From positions 7,622,576 to 7,686,575 of the forward strand of contig NC_092099.1 in the NCBI RefSeq assembly GCF_045679555.1: a stretch of DNA of 64,000 nt, in the 5' to 3' direction. Origin of the DNA: Salvelinus alpinus. Lineage: Eukaryota > Chordata > Actinopteri > Salmoniformes > Salmonidae. Below are positions 33,243 to 44,581 of the stretch, in pieces. The stretch's first letter is position 1. The number at the start of each line of letters is the position of its first letter. The position numbers were made by a program, and so were the translations under genes. The notes under the pieces were generated by a model. The model did not search any database and was not told where the DNA came from. It saw nothing but the letters and a program-made list of their open reading frames with translations.

Positions 33243-34063
33243 CAGAATAAAGGATCAGAACTTTACAGAGGTAAACTGTGTCTGTTCTTTTTACTATTAC
33301 AGGTTTGTAACAAAACTTCCAAACGTTCAAATATATACACAATGTGTAATAACATGCTATTTAACAACTTTGTCAAGATATTATCACGTTAGGAAAGGTT
33401 TTGTTTTGGCTTTGTGTCGAACTGAGTGAGAGTATAACGTTATGTTAGCTGAGGTAAAAAACGATTTACGAGTCACAGAGACTATGTTTACTGAGCAGCT
33501 TACTTGTACTGGATTTTGTCTAGGATATTTTTTTATAAAGAATCCATTTGTTAGGGATTTCTGAGTTGGTTTTACATATTATTGGTTTTGTGTAAAATGG
33601 TGCTTACTAGCTGGTAAACTGGCCGAGCACGCTCAGTCTGGTGGACTTTTAGTGCATACAGTGAGAGAGAGACGAATTTCTGGAGGTGCCACTATCTTAA
33701 AGCTGAATGTATTGTTGTCAGTTTTCTATAGAGGTAGCGGTATATAGAAAAACATTCAGTTATTTATCGTTTCATATATAGGTGTTTCTATTGTATGAAT
33801 GTGAAATACATTGTGGTTTTCATGTGAAACCATACACTAAGACAGGGTTATTTGTGGAACATTTTTGAATTCTGCTTTAGCTAAAGTGCATTTATGTTGT
33901 GTAGTTTAATGTGTGCACTTGTTTGATGTGAATATTTTTTCAAAGTACTAACAAGAAAATAGACAATTGAACAAGAGAAAAAAAAACATTCTTCAGAATA
34001 AAGAAAGCGCCAGAACTTTGCAGACGTAAACTTGTGTCCGTTCTTTTTACTATTGCAGGCCAC
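33243..34063 (+). repeat. Pair of about 65-bp direct repeats, 745 bp apart
   Basis: Positions 33243-33303 and 33990-34058 share AGAATAAAG, CAGAACTTT, CAGA, GTAAACT, GTGTC, GTTCTTTTTACTATT and CA, with small differences. An AATAAA followed by about 50 bases ending in CA looks like the tail of an LTR, but no matching start was found. Confidence 0.4.
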
Positions 34064-34560
34064 CTCAGCTACACATCCACTCTGTCTGCACACGCATCCA
34101 TGCATTGCACATACACACGGACAAACACACACTAATGTTCTCTCTCTTGTGTTTGTCAGCAGTTCATCTTGGCCCTGTCATTCGCCTCCTTCACCAAAGC
34201 TCTGTCAGGGACCTACATGAAAAGTGCCATCACTCAGAGAGACACTTTGACCTGTCCAGCTCTCTCATCGGACTCATAGACAGCAGCTTTGAGATGGGTA
34301 TCAACAATAACATTGAGTTGCTTGACAATTGATGTAGTAAAAACCAGATACAGACTACAGTATAATCAAAAAAAAATGTGTGGTTCAATCAGTCTGCTCT
34401 CAATACTGTCCAGTTTTATAGTTGTTCATATTAATTGATTGACTGGCATTTGTCCATGACTCTACTGTCAAACCCCTAACATTGTTTTATGTGATGCTAT
34501 GTTGTTGCAGCCTAGTATCCAAACTGATATGCCATTTTTTGTTTAAAAAAAAAACTGCGT
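34064..34560. other. No gene confirmed
   Basis: A plus-strand stretch (about 34157-34330; SAVHLGPVIRLLHQSSVRDL) is open after a TCAGCAG acceptor-like site, but no domain is recognised. The remainder is AT-rich. Confidence 0.25.
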
Positions 34561-36600
34561 TTATAATTTCCGATTCCTGGCTACTGTAGTATTGTGATTT
34601 CTTGCAGGTAACCTGCTGTTCCTGGCTGTGGTCAGCCATTTTGGGGCGAAGCTGCACCAGCTCAGGCTTCCCGTGTCCTTGTTCAGATAATCACCCCAGT
34701 TGGCCTTTTCCTCTTCATCTAGTGTGCCCAACATTGACAACGGTGTATAGTTAAATCTCGGATTCCCCTGTGGATGATATGGAGAGGTTCTGGAATTGGC
34801 TATTCCCGTACAGTTCTGCAAGGCTCTGAATAACTGATTTTCAAACTCTCTTCACTGATCATGATGGATTTTTGACACAAAGCCAAACTTTGGGAAAAAA
34901 TCATCGAAAAGCTTTTTTGCTGCAGTTTTCCATGACTTATTTCTAGTGGCGTAGGCTTGTGCAAATTTTGTAAAGTTATCTAAAATAACTCAAATGTACT
35001 CGTAGCCCCCTCTGCTTTTCTCCAAATGCACATAGTCAATTGAAATCATCTGGAAAGGAGCTGTAGCTCGTACATGTTGCATTGGGGCCCTAGTTATTAC
35101 ACTGGGTTTCTTTTGTTTGATACACTTACACACTTTGGTGATAAAGTGTTCAGTGTCGTGTTGCATGCGCGGCCAATAAAGCGTTCTCGTGCTAAGTTCA
35201 ACACTCTTTCTGTTCCTAGATGGGCCATTTCAGTGTGTAAGTACTTGTAAATCAGTGTTCTATACTACCTTGGTACCACAACTTGTTTCCTTTCTGCTCT
35301 TTTCCTTTGTAATAATCCATCTGGTGAGACATGGAGCCTGTTCCACTCTTGCAGTAACTGTTTGACTTTGTATGACTCTTGTTGACATTCTGTTGGTTTA
35401 GGCTTAGTCCTTTGACTTTTCAGTTCCAAGATTCTCGAGACAGCCGCATCCTTTAATTGAGCCTGCATGATATCGTGTGGAGACAGTCGGTCTGTAACTG
35501 TTCCCCCCCACCATGACAGCTCATCTTGCACTGATGGCCTTGGTGTGACCGTGGATATCCACGTTACACAGTCATTCTGTTGTGTCTGAACATTATTGAG
35601 TGTTGCTTTTACCATTTCAAGTGAGTGTTTCTCAGTGCATTCTTCCATGTAATGTTCAGCATGCAAAGGAGAGCGTGACAGAAAGTCTGCGTCATTGTTT
35701 ACCTTTCCAGGACGATACTTCAGTGTGAGATTAAAGTCAAACAGCTCTGCCACCCAGCGATGACCGGTGGCATTCAGTCTTGCTGTAGTTAGTACATATG
35801 TCAAGGGGTTATTATCACTGTACACTGTCACAGAGGGAGCATAAAATAGGTAATCTCGGAACCGCTCAGTCACTGCCCATTTGAGGGCCAAGAATTTCAG
35901 TTTCCCTGAGTGAAGGTGATAGTTTCTCTGCTTGAGTCAGGATGCGGGAGCCATATCCAATGACTCAGTTTGCCACTTTGTCGTTGGTATAACACCCCTC
36001 CCAATCCCTCTTCAGAGGCATCAACATGCAGGATAAAAGGCTCCTTGAAATCTGGGTAAGCAAGCACAGGTGGATTAGTCAACACACTCACCAAGTGTTC
36101 TAATGCTCTCTGGTGAGCATCCTCCCATATAACTTTCTGGTGGGGCAGAGCCTGTCCCGACTGCATAGCTACCTTGGTCCTTCGCTTCCCGGATGCTGGG
36201 GTCTTCGTTTTCACTGCTAGTAAGTCATAGAGACATTTAGCATGTTGTGAAAAGTTCTGTACATAACCCCTATAGTACCCTTGAAACCCCAGTAGTTTCC
36301 TCAGCTCTCTCACGTTTGTTGGTGGCCTGTTTACCAGTTCTTGCACTGCTACAATTTCTTTAACATCCATTCTGTAACCCTCAGCAGAAATTATTTTTCC
36401 TAAATAACAGACCTCATTCTTGATTAGGTCACACTTATCAGCCCTGAGTTTAATACCCCATTTATTTTGCTGCCTAAGTACCTGACGGACATCTTCCACA
36501 TGTTGTTCAAATGACTGACTAAAAATAAGAACGTCAGAATCTGTATACCATATTTGGATATCTCTTATCCCTTCTAAACTTTCCTCCATGCTTCGTTGGA
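34561..36600 (-). mobile_element. Ty3/Gypsy retrotransposon fossil (pol part)
   Basis: Minus strand, right to left: carboxy half of reverse transcriptase (LRADKCDLIKNEVCYLGKII, LRKLLGFQGYYRGYV), RNase H (PFILHVDASEEGLGGVLYQR; YSDNNPLTYVLTTARLNATG, YRPGKVNNDADFLSR), and integrase (about 35280-34561; SRTSPYHPQGN). It is broken, with several breaks. The start of pol, gag and LTRs were not seen; a host relic begins at 36653. Old. Confidence 0.8.
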
Positions 36601-36652
36601 AGGCACTATATGAAAAACTTCTCGTTCATCATCACCAACAAACGACTAAGTC

Positions 36653-37745
36653 ATGTCGAACCTTGAAAACACGAGAGACGGCTTTTTAAGTTTTGCCAGC
36701 CAAGTGCAACCACCTTTACAACCACCCGAGGAGGATCGGGTGGTTCAAAGGTAGGATTCATTCTGGTAGGTTAGGTAATACCTGGCAAAAGTCAACATTA
36801 ACCGGCACAACTACCTAGTAATGTTAGCTTGCTAATGATTGCAACAGCTACCGTAGGGTGCGCGAGTATGGGCGTGTCATTATTGTAACTTTTATAACGT
36901 TTGCACATGTCAGATTTCAATCGTTCAGGAGACGGAATAATGCTGGAGTCCAAAGGCGGCAAACCGGGAGAAGCCGGTTGATAACTATGAGGGTTTGCCT
37001 GATCGCTGACCCTACCATCCGGCAGCTGAACAGGATCGGTACATTTCCCCTATATCCATGTAGTACATGAGGACACAGTGCTTGCTTTGTAGTTTATTTT
37101 ACTGATTTAAAGATCATGGACTATTTCCCTGTTTTATATTAGGATACGTTTTATTGCACTTATTTTAAATATACATACTTTCTTTAAACCATAACAGGTT
37201 CAAATATCGTCTCAACTCTCTTGTGCTGCTTGAAGCATTGGGGAACCACCCGGACAGCTTCCGAGCACTTTTTGTGGACTCCATAAAGCCTCCCACTGCC
37301 AGGGACCTGTTCAAAGTAACCTATTCAAACCTGGCAGCAACCGGCGGTGTTTGGAGAACGACACCATCTGCCACTGGTTCAACTGGCTGGCTGAGGTGCA
37401 AGGTAAAATAGTAAATTGTTCAAGTTTATCGGTAACTGCATATTATTCCATTTTGTGATTTAAATATGTATTTTAAATGTTTTACTGTATACTCCTCAGA
37501 TGGAGAATGTCCTCCTCTAACAGTGGCGATGGTGTTGGGAGTTTGTTACTGGGGCAACGGTGGTGCCACCCCTTAGGTTTGAGGACACCCCGACCATAGA
37601 ATTCCTCCACAGCGCGAGGGCGTCTGGCTGGGCAGCAGAAGAAAAAGTACCCAGAGGCAAACACGTGTGCTGTGACACCAAGGCTCCCTCTTCATAGCAC
37701 CTACAATTCATGGGGAATTCATGACCTCCGGTATTGTGAATTCCC
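36653..37745 (+). pseudogene. HECT-type E3 ligase relic (G2E3-like), C-terminal exons
   Basis: Exon A 36653-36750 (MSNLENTRDGFLSFASQVQP..., donor AAAG|GTAGGA), exon C 37198-37402 (FKYRLNSLVLLEALGNHPDS then FRALFVDSIKPPTARDLFKV) and exon D 37500 to about 37745. Exon D holds FEDTPTIEFLHSA and, in another frame, NTC--TPRLPLHSTYNSW. The order RFK-GLNSL, TIC-W--WL, P-IEFLH, NTC---LRLPLH is that of a HECT-like carboxy lobe found in many fish G2E3-like proteins. Phases of A and C fit (AG|G), but C and D need frame changes (ENDTICHWFNWLAEVQ is in a second frame), so the gene is dead. HECT ligases attach ubiquitin through a C-terminal Cys; that Cys region is not seen. Exon A's membership is less sure than C and D. 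Confidence 0.55.
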
Positions 37746-39690
37746 CACATTTCGGTGTTGCATTAAAACATTTTTATGATACATAATTGTATCTAGTAGC
37801 ACTAAACTACAGTAGCAATTGAGTGTTTGAAAATGTAACTGCACATCAACATTTAAACATTTATCTACTTACATCTGTATTGTTTGTACAGTGCATTCGG
37901 AACGTATTCAGATATTTGTTCATTGGTTTAGCAAGAGTCTGTTGATTGGTCAGTCATTGGGTTAATTTGTTTAGCAATATGTTCAAATCAAAACAAGCTT
38001 TATTTATACAGCACATTTCAGACATGGATGCAATGCAATGGCTTCACAGGAAAAAAACATTAAAAAAATGAAAATAGAAAGAAATATTTTCCACAAAAAT
38101 GCCATCGATTAAAATATTAACAATATGATGCAACATCCAACCCAAAATATAAGCTTGTTTTACTCCATTGTTTGTTGTTATGTTCCCCAGCAAGAAAACC
38201 AAAAATATCGCTTATATAGAAGAGGGAACTAACAGAGTCACTGACAACAACCACAACTAAACAGGTGGGATTTTAGGAGGGGCTCTGAAAGACACTATGG
38301 GGGTGTCCACTGAAAGTTGACTAGTAACAACAACTGGAACCTAAAAGACACCCACCATGAGACCCACTAAATCTGCCCAAGATATCCTATATTTTTGTTG
38401 GACAAGTTTGCTCACCACCAACAGAAAACAACTGCCATTTCACATTATAATCAACTACAATGCTTCACCTTCACCAATATAAACATGGTGTCTACTGGCT
38501 GTCAACAATTAAAAACAAGAAAAAACACATTTCTAAATATATACATTCTTCTACAATTTTTTTTTTTTTGAACTCACTAACTTCTAGAACTCTCGTCCCC
38601 TTGGAACGAGCCCAAACAAAACTCATCTCCAATACAGAAAACCGTGCAGTCAAAATAAATTGGGATCCATGGCAATGCACTGGCTAAACGCTAAATATTT
38701 TTGACTGCCCACCATTGAGAATTTCAGCAACCAAGTTGTCCTTACCATGGTCTGATTTCAAGAGGAAACTCCTGCAATATCTGTAGTAACTTTCCACCTC
38801 ACTGAGGAGCTTCTCTCTCTTTTCAGGGTTCACTCAATAGGCATGTTGTTGGATCTGGGCCCAGTCCCCAATGTCATGCTCTAGTACATTTGGGTTGGCA
38901 CATCTGAGAATTAACCCTGGTATTCTAAAAGCAGGGCAACAATGTCAATATAAATGTACCCAAAAATGGTCAGCTGGTTGCATAAATAATTATGATTACT
39001 AAATGTTACATAAGTTGTAAATATGAAATATCGAAACCAAATGTACACCCCCTTTGTTAATATGTATTGGCAATAATTCACTTAATGGTGAGACATGGAA
39101 TAATAAAACATGTATCTTTTGTCAGGCTGGATGTTTGAAATATGAGGTGATTTGAGACATGCTTCTTCAGTAGTGGAATAAAGACGATTAGCACTTGAAT
39201 GTTCTAAAGAAATACTGGACTGATGTAGGATTGTTAATACATTTTGACAAGTAGCAATAAATCACTGATATCGATTAGGGGGGAAATCAGGTTGTACGTG
39301 CTGTTGAAACTAACACATGGAAATGGGAGATATCCTTTACCTCACTGGTTAGAGGACAACCTGCAGAAGACAGTTAGCTATATTTTAGAGTGATGCCTTT
39401 CAATTTAGGGGTCGCTAAACAAAGGAATGCAACACTGTTAAGAGTAACAACTTTTTTTGTTAGTCACGTTTTGTTAAATTATATAAATAGTACTCTTTCA
39501 ATTCAGAGCCTGGATTTCCCCCCTGAGGCTAATATCCATATTATGCTGAAATCAATAGAACAGGGGGCAAACGTTTAGGCTTCTACATTGTGACATCATT
39601 AAAATACTGCTACTACAATGTTAAAACATTCTACATTGTGACATCATTAAAATACTCCTACTACAATGTTAAAACATTCTACATTATTTC
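37746..39690. other. No gene; repeat scraps
   Basis: Holds a lone Tc1 terminus (37891-37915, CAGTGCATTCGGAACGTATT), a dispersed repeat (37919-38085), and a 48-bp tandem duplication around TTCTACATTGTGACATCATT (39582-39680). The rest is unannotated AT-rich DNA. Confidence 0.5.
37919..38085 (+). repeat. Dispersed repeat, copy 1 (copy 2 at 46590-46760)
   Basis: Both copies start at TTCATTGGTTTAGCAAGAGT and run through CAAGCTTTATTTATACAGCA to GGAAAAAAACATTAAAAAA with few differences. The core resembles the 3' end of a LINE in reverse. Family unnamed. Confidence 0.6.
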
Positions 39691-39697
39691 ATTGATA

Positions 39698-42600
39698 TCA
39701 TGAAACAACTCCATGTATTTTCTGATGTTTGATCAGAGATCTTTTATCAGAGTATCTCTTGTCACATTGATCACAGCTATGAGGTTTCTCTCCTGTGTGT
39801 GTTCTCTGGTGTACAATAAGGTGGTTAGATGTAGTAAAACTCTTTCCACATTCATCACAGCTAAAAGGTTTATTTCCTGTGTGTGTTCTCTGGTGTGATA
39901 CCAGGTTGCCTGACTGAGTAAAACTCTTCCCACATTGATCACAGCTATAAGGTTTCTCTCCTGTGTGTCTTCTCTGGTGTGATACCAGGTTGCCTGACTG
40001 AGTAAAACTCTTCCCACATTGATTACAGCTATAAGGTTTCTCTACTGTGTGTGTTCTCTGGTGTGATTTTAATTGTCCTGAGCGAACAAAACTCTTTCCA
40101 CAGTCAGAGCAGCTAAAAGGTCTCTCTCCTGTGTGGATTTTCTGGTGAATTTTAATGTCTGCTGAGGAGGCGAATCTCTTCCCGCATTGCGCACAGATAT
40201 AAGATTTCTCTCCTGTGTGTGTTCTATGGTGTAATATCAGGCTGAATGACTGAGTAAAACTCTTCCCACATTGAATACAGCTATAAGGTTTCTCTCCTGT
40301 GTGTGTTCTCTGGTGTAATATCAGACTGGATGACTGAGTAAAACTCTTCCCACATTGGTTACAGTTATACGGTTTCTCTCCTGTGTGCGTTCTCTGATGT
40401 TTAGTCAGACCACTAGATGTAACATATCTCTTCCCACATTGATCACAGCTATAAGGTTTCTCTCCTGTGTGTGTTCTCTGGTGTGATTTTAAACATCCTG
40501 AAGAAACAAAACACTTTCCACAGTCAGAGCAGGGGTGAGTTTTCTTCCCTGTGGGTCTCTGCTGGTGTTTCTTGGGGTGTTTTGATCTGGAGAGACTTTT
40601 TTCTGCTTCATGATGTTGTTGAGGCTCCCCAGAGGATCCATGATGGTCACGTCTCTCTCCTGTGTGAGCAACAAAGTCAGACATATGATTTAAGGCCCAC
40701 AACAGCGGAAATCCACTGTAAAAGGTGATGTCAACAGCATAGCCATGATGTTGTAGAACAATTGACATCTGTAATGAATGTTAAAATTATTTAACAATTG
40801 TCTTAAAATGAGCAAGAATAGTCATATTTCGTCTTGTTTTCACATTAGTAGTAACATCGATGATTGTAGGCTAGAAGAAAGTTATGAAAGTTGTTGAAAT
40901 CCTAAGCAGTGCACCAGATAAGTTTTGGTCTCCAATATAGGCCATGCAATTTGGTTGTAGAAACTCCTCCATGCTAATGAAGAAACCACTATTTACCAAT
41001 ATCGATTTGAGTTTTTCACAATGTATTCTGAATATTACAGCGCAATTTGTGTCTATATATGGAAAAATACACGTTATAAATTTTCAACCAATTGATTGGT
41101 AGAAACAACAGAAGACTCTTTGGTTGGCCAAGATCTATTTTAGTTGGGGACAGCATTAGAACATGATTTTGGGGCTCCCGAGTGGAGCAACGGTCTAAGG
41201 CACTGCATTTCAGTGCTTGAGGCGTCACTACAGACTCTGGTTCGAATCCAGGCTGTATCCCAACCGGCCGTGATTGGGAGTCCGATAGGGAGGCACACAA
41301 TTGGCCCGGCGGTGTCCGGCTAATTCTCACAAAAATCCCTTTTTAAAGTCAGGGTATGAGTCGAGAAACATGCCTATTTTCCTCAAAAGTCCAAAATATC
41401 ACGATTGAAAAGCTATATTACAGAGAAGTAAATGATCTCACGTCTTTGAAAATATTTGTAATGTGGTGCTTCTTGTTCACGGAGGGTAATTCATGCTAAT
41501 GGAATTTTTTAAAGCTGTTAAGAATTTGTTCTAGTTAAATAAAGGTAAAACTTTTTTATTTATTTTTATAAATAGTGTTTTATGATAAACCGTTTTCTAC
41601 AAATCCATCAAGGCACGAACTTTGAGAAGGTTCTAAAACAAAGGTTTCAAACCAATTCATGAATGTAATTGAATCTAGGTATGTTTCGCCTTTAATGTAA
41701 TCTAGGTATGTTTCACCTTTAATGTAATTGAATCTAGGTATGTTTTGCCTTTAATGTAATGGAATTTAGGTATGTTTCACCTTTAATGTAATGGAATCTA
41801 GGTATGTTTTGCCTTTAATGTAATGGAATCTAGGTATGTTTCACCTTTAATGTAATTGAATCTAGGTATGTTTCGCCTTTAATGTAATGGAATCTAGGTA
41901 TGTTTCACCTTTAATGTAACAATCTAGGTATGTTTTGCCTTTAATGTAATGGAATCTAGGTATGTTTCACCTTTAATGTAATTGAATTTAGATATGTTTC
42001 GCCTTTAATGTAATGGCATGAAAAAATAAATGGCTGAATATTATACAATGACTTATCAACAGCTCTAACAATTTCACCTCCACAGGAAATCTACACTGGC
42101 AATTATATAATATATATCCTAGAAACCTGCTTAAACTATCATTATGACATCATGGATGAATTCTAGAATATACTATATAGCCTAGAAACCTGGTTAAACT
42201 ATCATTATGACATCATGGATGAATTCTAGAATATATTATATATCCTAGAAACCTGGTTAAACTATCATTATGACATCATGGATGAATTCTAGAATATACT
42301 ATATAGCCTATAAACCTTGTTAAACTATCATTATGACATCATGGATGGCCAGTCCTTGTATTCATAGTGTAGTGAATTCAGGGGGTAGCCCTGAACTGAA
42401 CTCAAACCTGGGTCCAACGACAGTCAAGCCAACACCTTATAACTGTTACGCCAAGATGACCGTACTTCTTGACGAGGTCGCTAGGTGTTGGGTTACGGTT
42501 TCTACAATAGCTTTCTCTATGCATTTGAGAGTGATTACATTACATCCCTCAGCTGTTTACCAAACCAAGTCTCTGGGAAGCCATTTTGTTGCTGTTTTAA

Positions 42601-43482
42601 AAACTAGGTTGCCCCTTTAAAAAAGCCACATCAATCAACCAATCTGCAGTTCAAACAATAACAAAGCTGTCATTCCACCACTGTTTTGGTAATAAGATGA
42701 TGGATGGGGCTGGAGAAATGTAACTACTCTCAAATTCATAGACAGACTGATGGAGGCAAGGACTGACCATCCATGATATCAACATTATAGTTTTAACCAT
42801 GTTGAGGCTATACAGTGTTGGTTTACATTGTTTCTAAACATTGGAGTAAAAAAGCTTATTTGGGGTTCTGATGGGGTACAACAGTTGAACTAAGCTCATG
42901 AGGCATGTGTTATATTCTTCAAGAAGCAATGGCTATAAATTAATAATTTAAAGTCCAAATATGGATGTAGCTATTGCAGATTTCCCCTTTAACACCAAAC
43001 ATCAGTTCAACAACTGCAGAGTTTGTGCCTCTGTAATTAAGACAGTACTTACTAGTGTTAATCAGGGCCTGGTTTCCCAAAACCATCTTACGGCTAAGTT
43101 CATTGTTAGAACCATTGGATGCCTTAAGATGCGTTTGGGAGACCGGGACCAGAAATTCAGTTTCCTCCTCTTCTTCCTCCTCCTTTTTCGATGTGACAGT
43201 CATCTCCCCCTCCTCCTCTTTCACTCCAAAAAATGCATCCTCCTCTTTCTCTTCCTCCTCTTCTTTTACTGTAACATCCTCCTCCTCTTTCACTCTGAAC
43301 GTATCTTCCTCTTCTTTCACTGAAACGTCTTTCTCTTCTTCTTTCACTGTAACAGCATCACCCTCTACTTGTTTTTGTATTGTAACAGCCTCCTCTTCCT
43401 CCTCCTCTTTCACGAGAGCTTTTTTCTCCGTCCAGCAGACCCCCTCTTCTTTATCAGGAGGAGAGTAGCTTAGTGAACTCAT
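39698..43482 (-). CDS. C2H2 zinc-finger protein, 10 fingers, 2 coding exons, 463 aa
   Basis: Exon 1 43482-43053 starts MSSLSYSPPDKEEGVCWTEK and continues with an acidic domain of repeated VKEEE units. It ends at a consensus donor (CTA|GTAAGT). Exon 2 40659-39698 starts after CACACAG with RERRDHHGSSGEPQQHHEAE and carries ten tandem C2H2 fingers (CSDCGKCF to CDQCDKRY, each with HxxxH and mostly TGEKPYSC linkers). Phases agree and the sum is 1392 bases. Such proteins bind DNA in the nucleus. The acidic N terminus without KRAB is typical of the large salmonid family expanded near repeats. Exon 1's last 33 or so codons (from about VPVSQTHLKASNGSN) derive from a MITE and its flank. Fingers 7 and 8 are almost identical, suggesting recent finger duplication. 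Target DNA is unknown. The gene appears intact. Confidence 0.85.
41169..41556 (+). mobile_element. tRNA-derived SINE, interrupted, in the zinc-finger intron
   Basis: The head 41169-41332 runs from GGGGCTCCCGAGTGGAGCAA through B box GGTTCGAATCC to GGCACACAATTGGCCCGGCG. The tail AATTTGTTCTAGTTAAATAA resumes at about 41519. Between lie about 185 bases unlike the usual SINE middle, either an insertion or a replacement. Orientation is opposite to the gene. Confidence 0.6.
41655..42015. repeat. Minisatellite, about 32-bp unit, 11 copies
   Basis: Unit AATGTAATGGAATCTAGGTA plus TGTTTCRCCTTT. Copies alternate between TTTCACC and TTTYGCC forms along much of the array, pointing to a higher-order two-unit repeat. 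Lies in the zinc-finger intron. Confidence 0.8.
42110..42352. repeat. Minisatellite, about 64-bp unit, four copies
   Basis: Unit with CTAGAAACCTGGTTAAACTA then TCATTATGACATCATGGATG and AATTCTAGAATATA. The last unit is cut. Zinc-finger intron. Confidence 0.75.
42835..42945. repeat. Dispersed repeat, inverse of 57445-57552
   Basis: TTGGAGTAAAAAAGCTTATT and GGGGTTCTGATGGGGTA here match, reverse-complemented, the segment around 57480-57545. Non-coding; family unknown. Confidence 0.5.
43066..43153. mobile_element. MITE of about 85 bp inside the zinc-finger exon
   Basis: The left end CCTGGTTTCCCAAAACCATC faces a right end whose inverse is GGTCCCGGTCTCCCAAACGC; the inverted repeats are about 27 bp and meet across a short centre. 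This small element type is common in fish genomes. Its reverse strand forms codons VPVSQTHLKASNGSNNELSR of the zinc-finger gene's first exon. Confidence 0.6.
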
Positions 43483-43860
43483 GGTCAGGGATGTTAGCTA
43501 GCTAGCATTAGCGACTAGCCTAGTTCTAAGTTAACCTAGCAAACCAGCTAGCTGATAAACGTAAATATATAATTAAATGGGCCAAGAAGTACGTACATAC
43601 AACAGAAGTGTGTTTAATACACAGCGACTAATATACACCAAAACAGTGTAAAGAGCGTGAATGTTGTAGCTATGTTTGCTAGAAAGCTACCGAGGTGTCT
43701 GACTAGCTGTTGTTGTTGAAGGAGCGTCCCGTCCACTAGATTATACATCACACTGGCAGCATCGCCTGAACCTGAAAGACGCACATCGCCATCTGCTGAC
43801 TGGAGTGGGCAACGCAGTTGAGGAACCAAACGTTTATTTTTCATTTATTTCATAAAAGTT
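43483..43860 (-). promoter_or_regulatory. Likely 5' flank of the zinc-finger gene
   Basis: The region directly upstream of the start codon contains GCTAGC runs and a moderately GC-rich block (43690-43810) before returning to AT-rich DNA. It probably holds the promoter and non-coding first exon; no TATA box is convincing. Confidence 0.3.
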
Positions 43861-44205
43861 TAATATTATATTAAGTCATTAAAAGAGAAACATGTGTTGA
43901 TTGATTCGTGTTTAATGAGTGAGAATTTAGAACAAAATTTACACCCACTACATATTTGCATTGAACCATACTTCTGACATGGATCATTTTGACCCCAGAG
44001 GCATATCGTTTACCATAGCCAAAATGTGGTTTATTCAATTCTTCCAATTTTTTATGACTTTGTCAATCAACTGGTTGTTAATAAATCTAAATCTGGTTTA
44101 GTGTTTCTGTATCAAAATGGACTTTTAACAAATTCAAATCCTTTGGAGTCATTTTTGACCTCAGTCAAAAGCACCTTTGATAAATAGGACTTTTATTTCA
44201 AATCA

Positions 44206-44360
44206 AAATCCCATTTTATTGGTTACATACACGTGTTTAGCAGATGTTATTGTGGGTGTAGTGAAATGCTTGTGTTTCTAGCTCTGACAGTGCAGTAATA
44301 TCTAACAAGTGATATCTAACAATTTCACAACATATACCCAATACACACAAATCTAAGTAT
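44206..44360 (-). mobile_element. L2-like LINE 3' UTR fragment
   Basis: On the minus strand it reads TAGAAACACAAGCATTTCAC then CATCTGCTAAACACGTGTAT and ends AATAAAATGGGATTTTGATT, matching the 3' end of the LINE at 4277-10489 (10405-10489). 5'-truncated. Confidence 0.65.
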
Positions 44361-44512
44361 TTGCATCTATGTTTCTCTGTAGACATGATCCATCCCACAA
44401 GAGGGTGGGGCTCCTGTATCAGTGGTTTTGATCAGATCACACAGTGCCTCCCATGTACTCTCCTAAGATTGGACTTTTCTATACCACGTATCACGTGACT
44501 GTATACAAAACT

Positions 44513-44580
44513 GTCAATGGTAGAAAACTCTGCCAGTGGTAGAAAATTCTGCCAGAGGTAGAAAACTCTGCCAGTGGTAT
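44513..44580. repeat. Three copies of a 24-bp unit
   Basis: Tandem copies of GTAGAAAACTCTGCCAGTG with single-base changes, ending at the TA target of the next Tc1 element. Confidence 0.6.
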
Positions 44581-44581
44581 A

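Noticed and set aside
41655-42015. CRISPR-like array
   Set aside because: Units are contiguous without unique spacers, in a vertebrate intron; it is a minisatellite.
43055-43468. Plus-strand ORF rich in serine and phenylalanine
   Set aside because: Antisense of the acidic Glu-rich exon of the zinc-finger gene.
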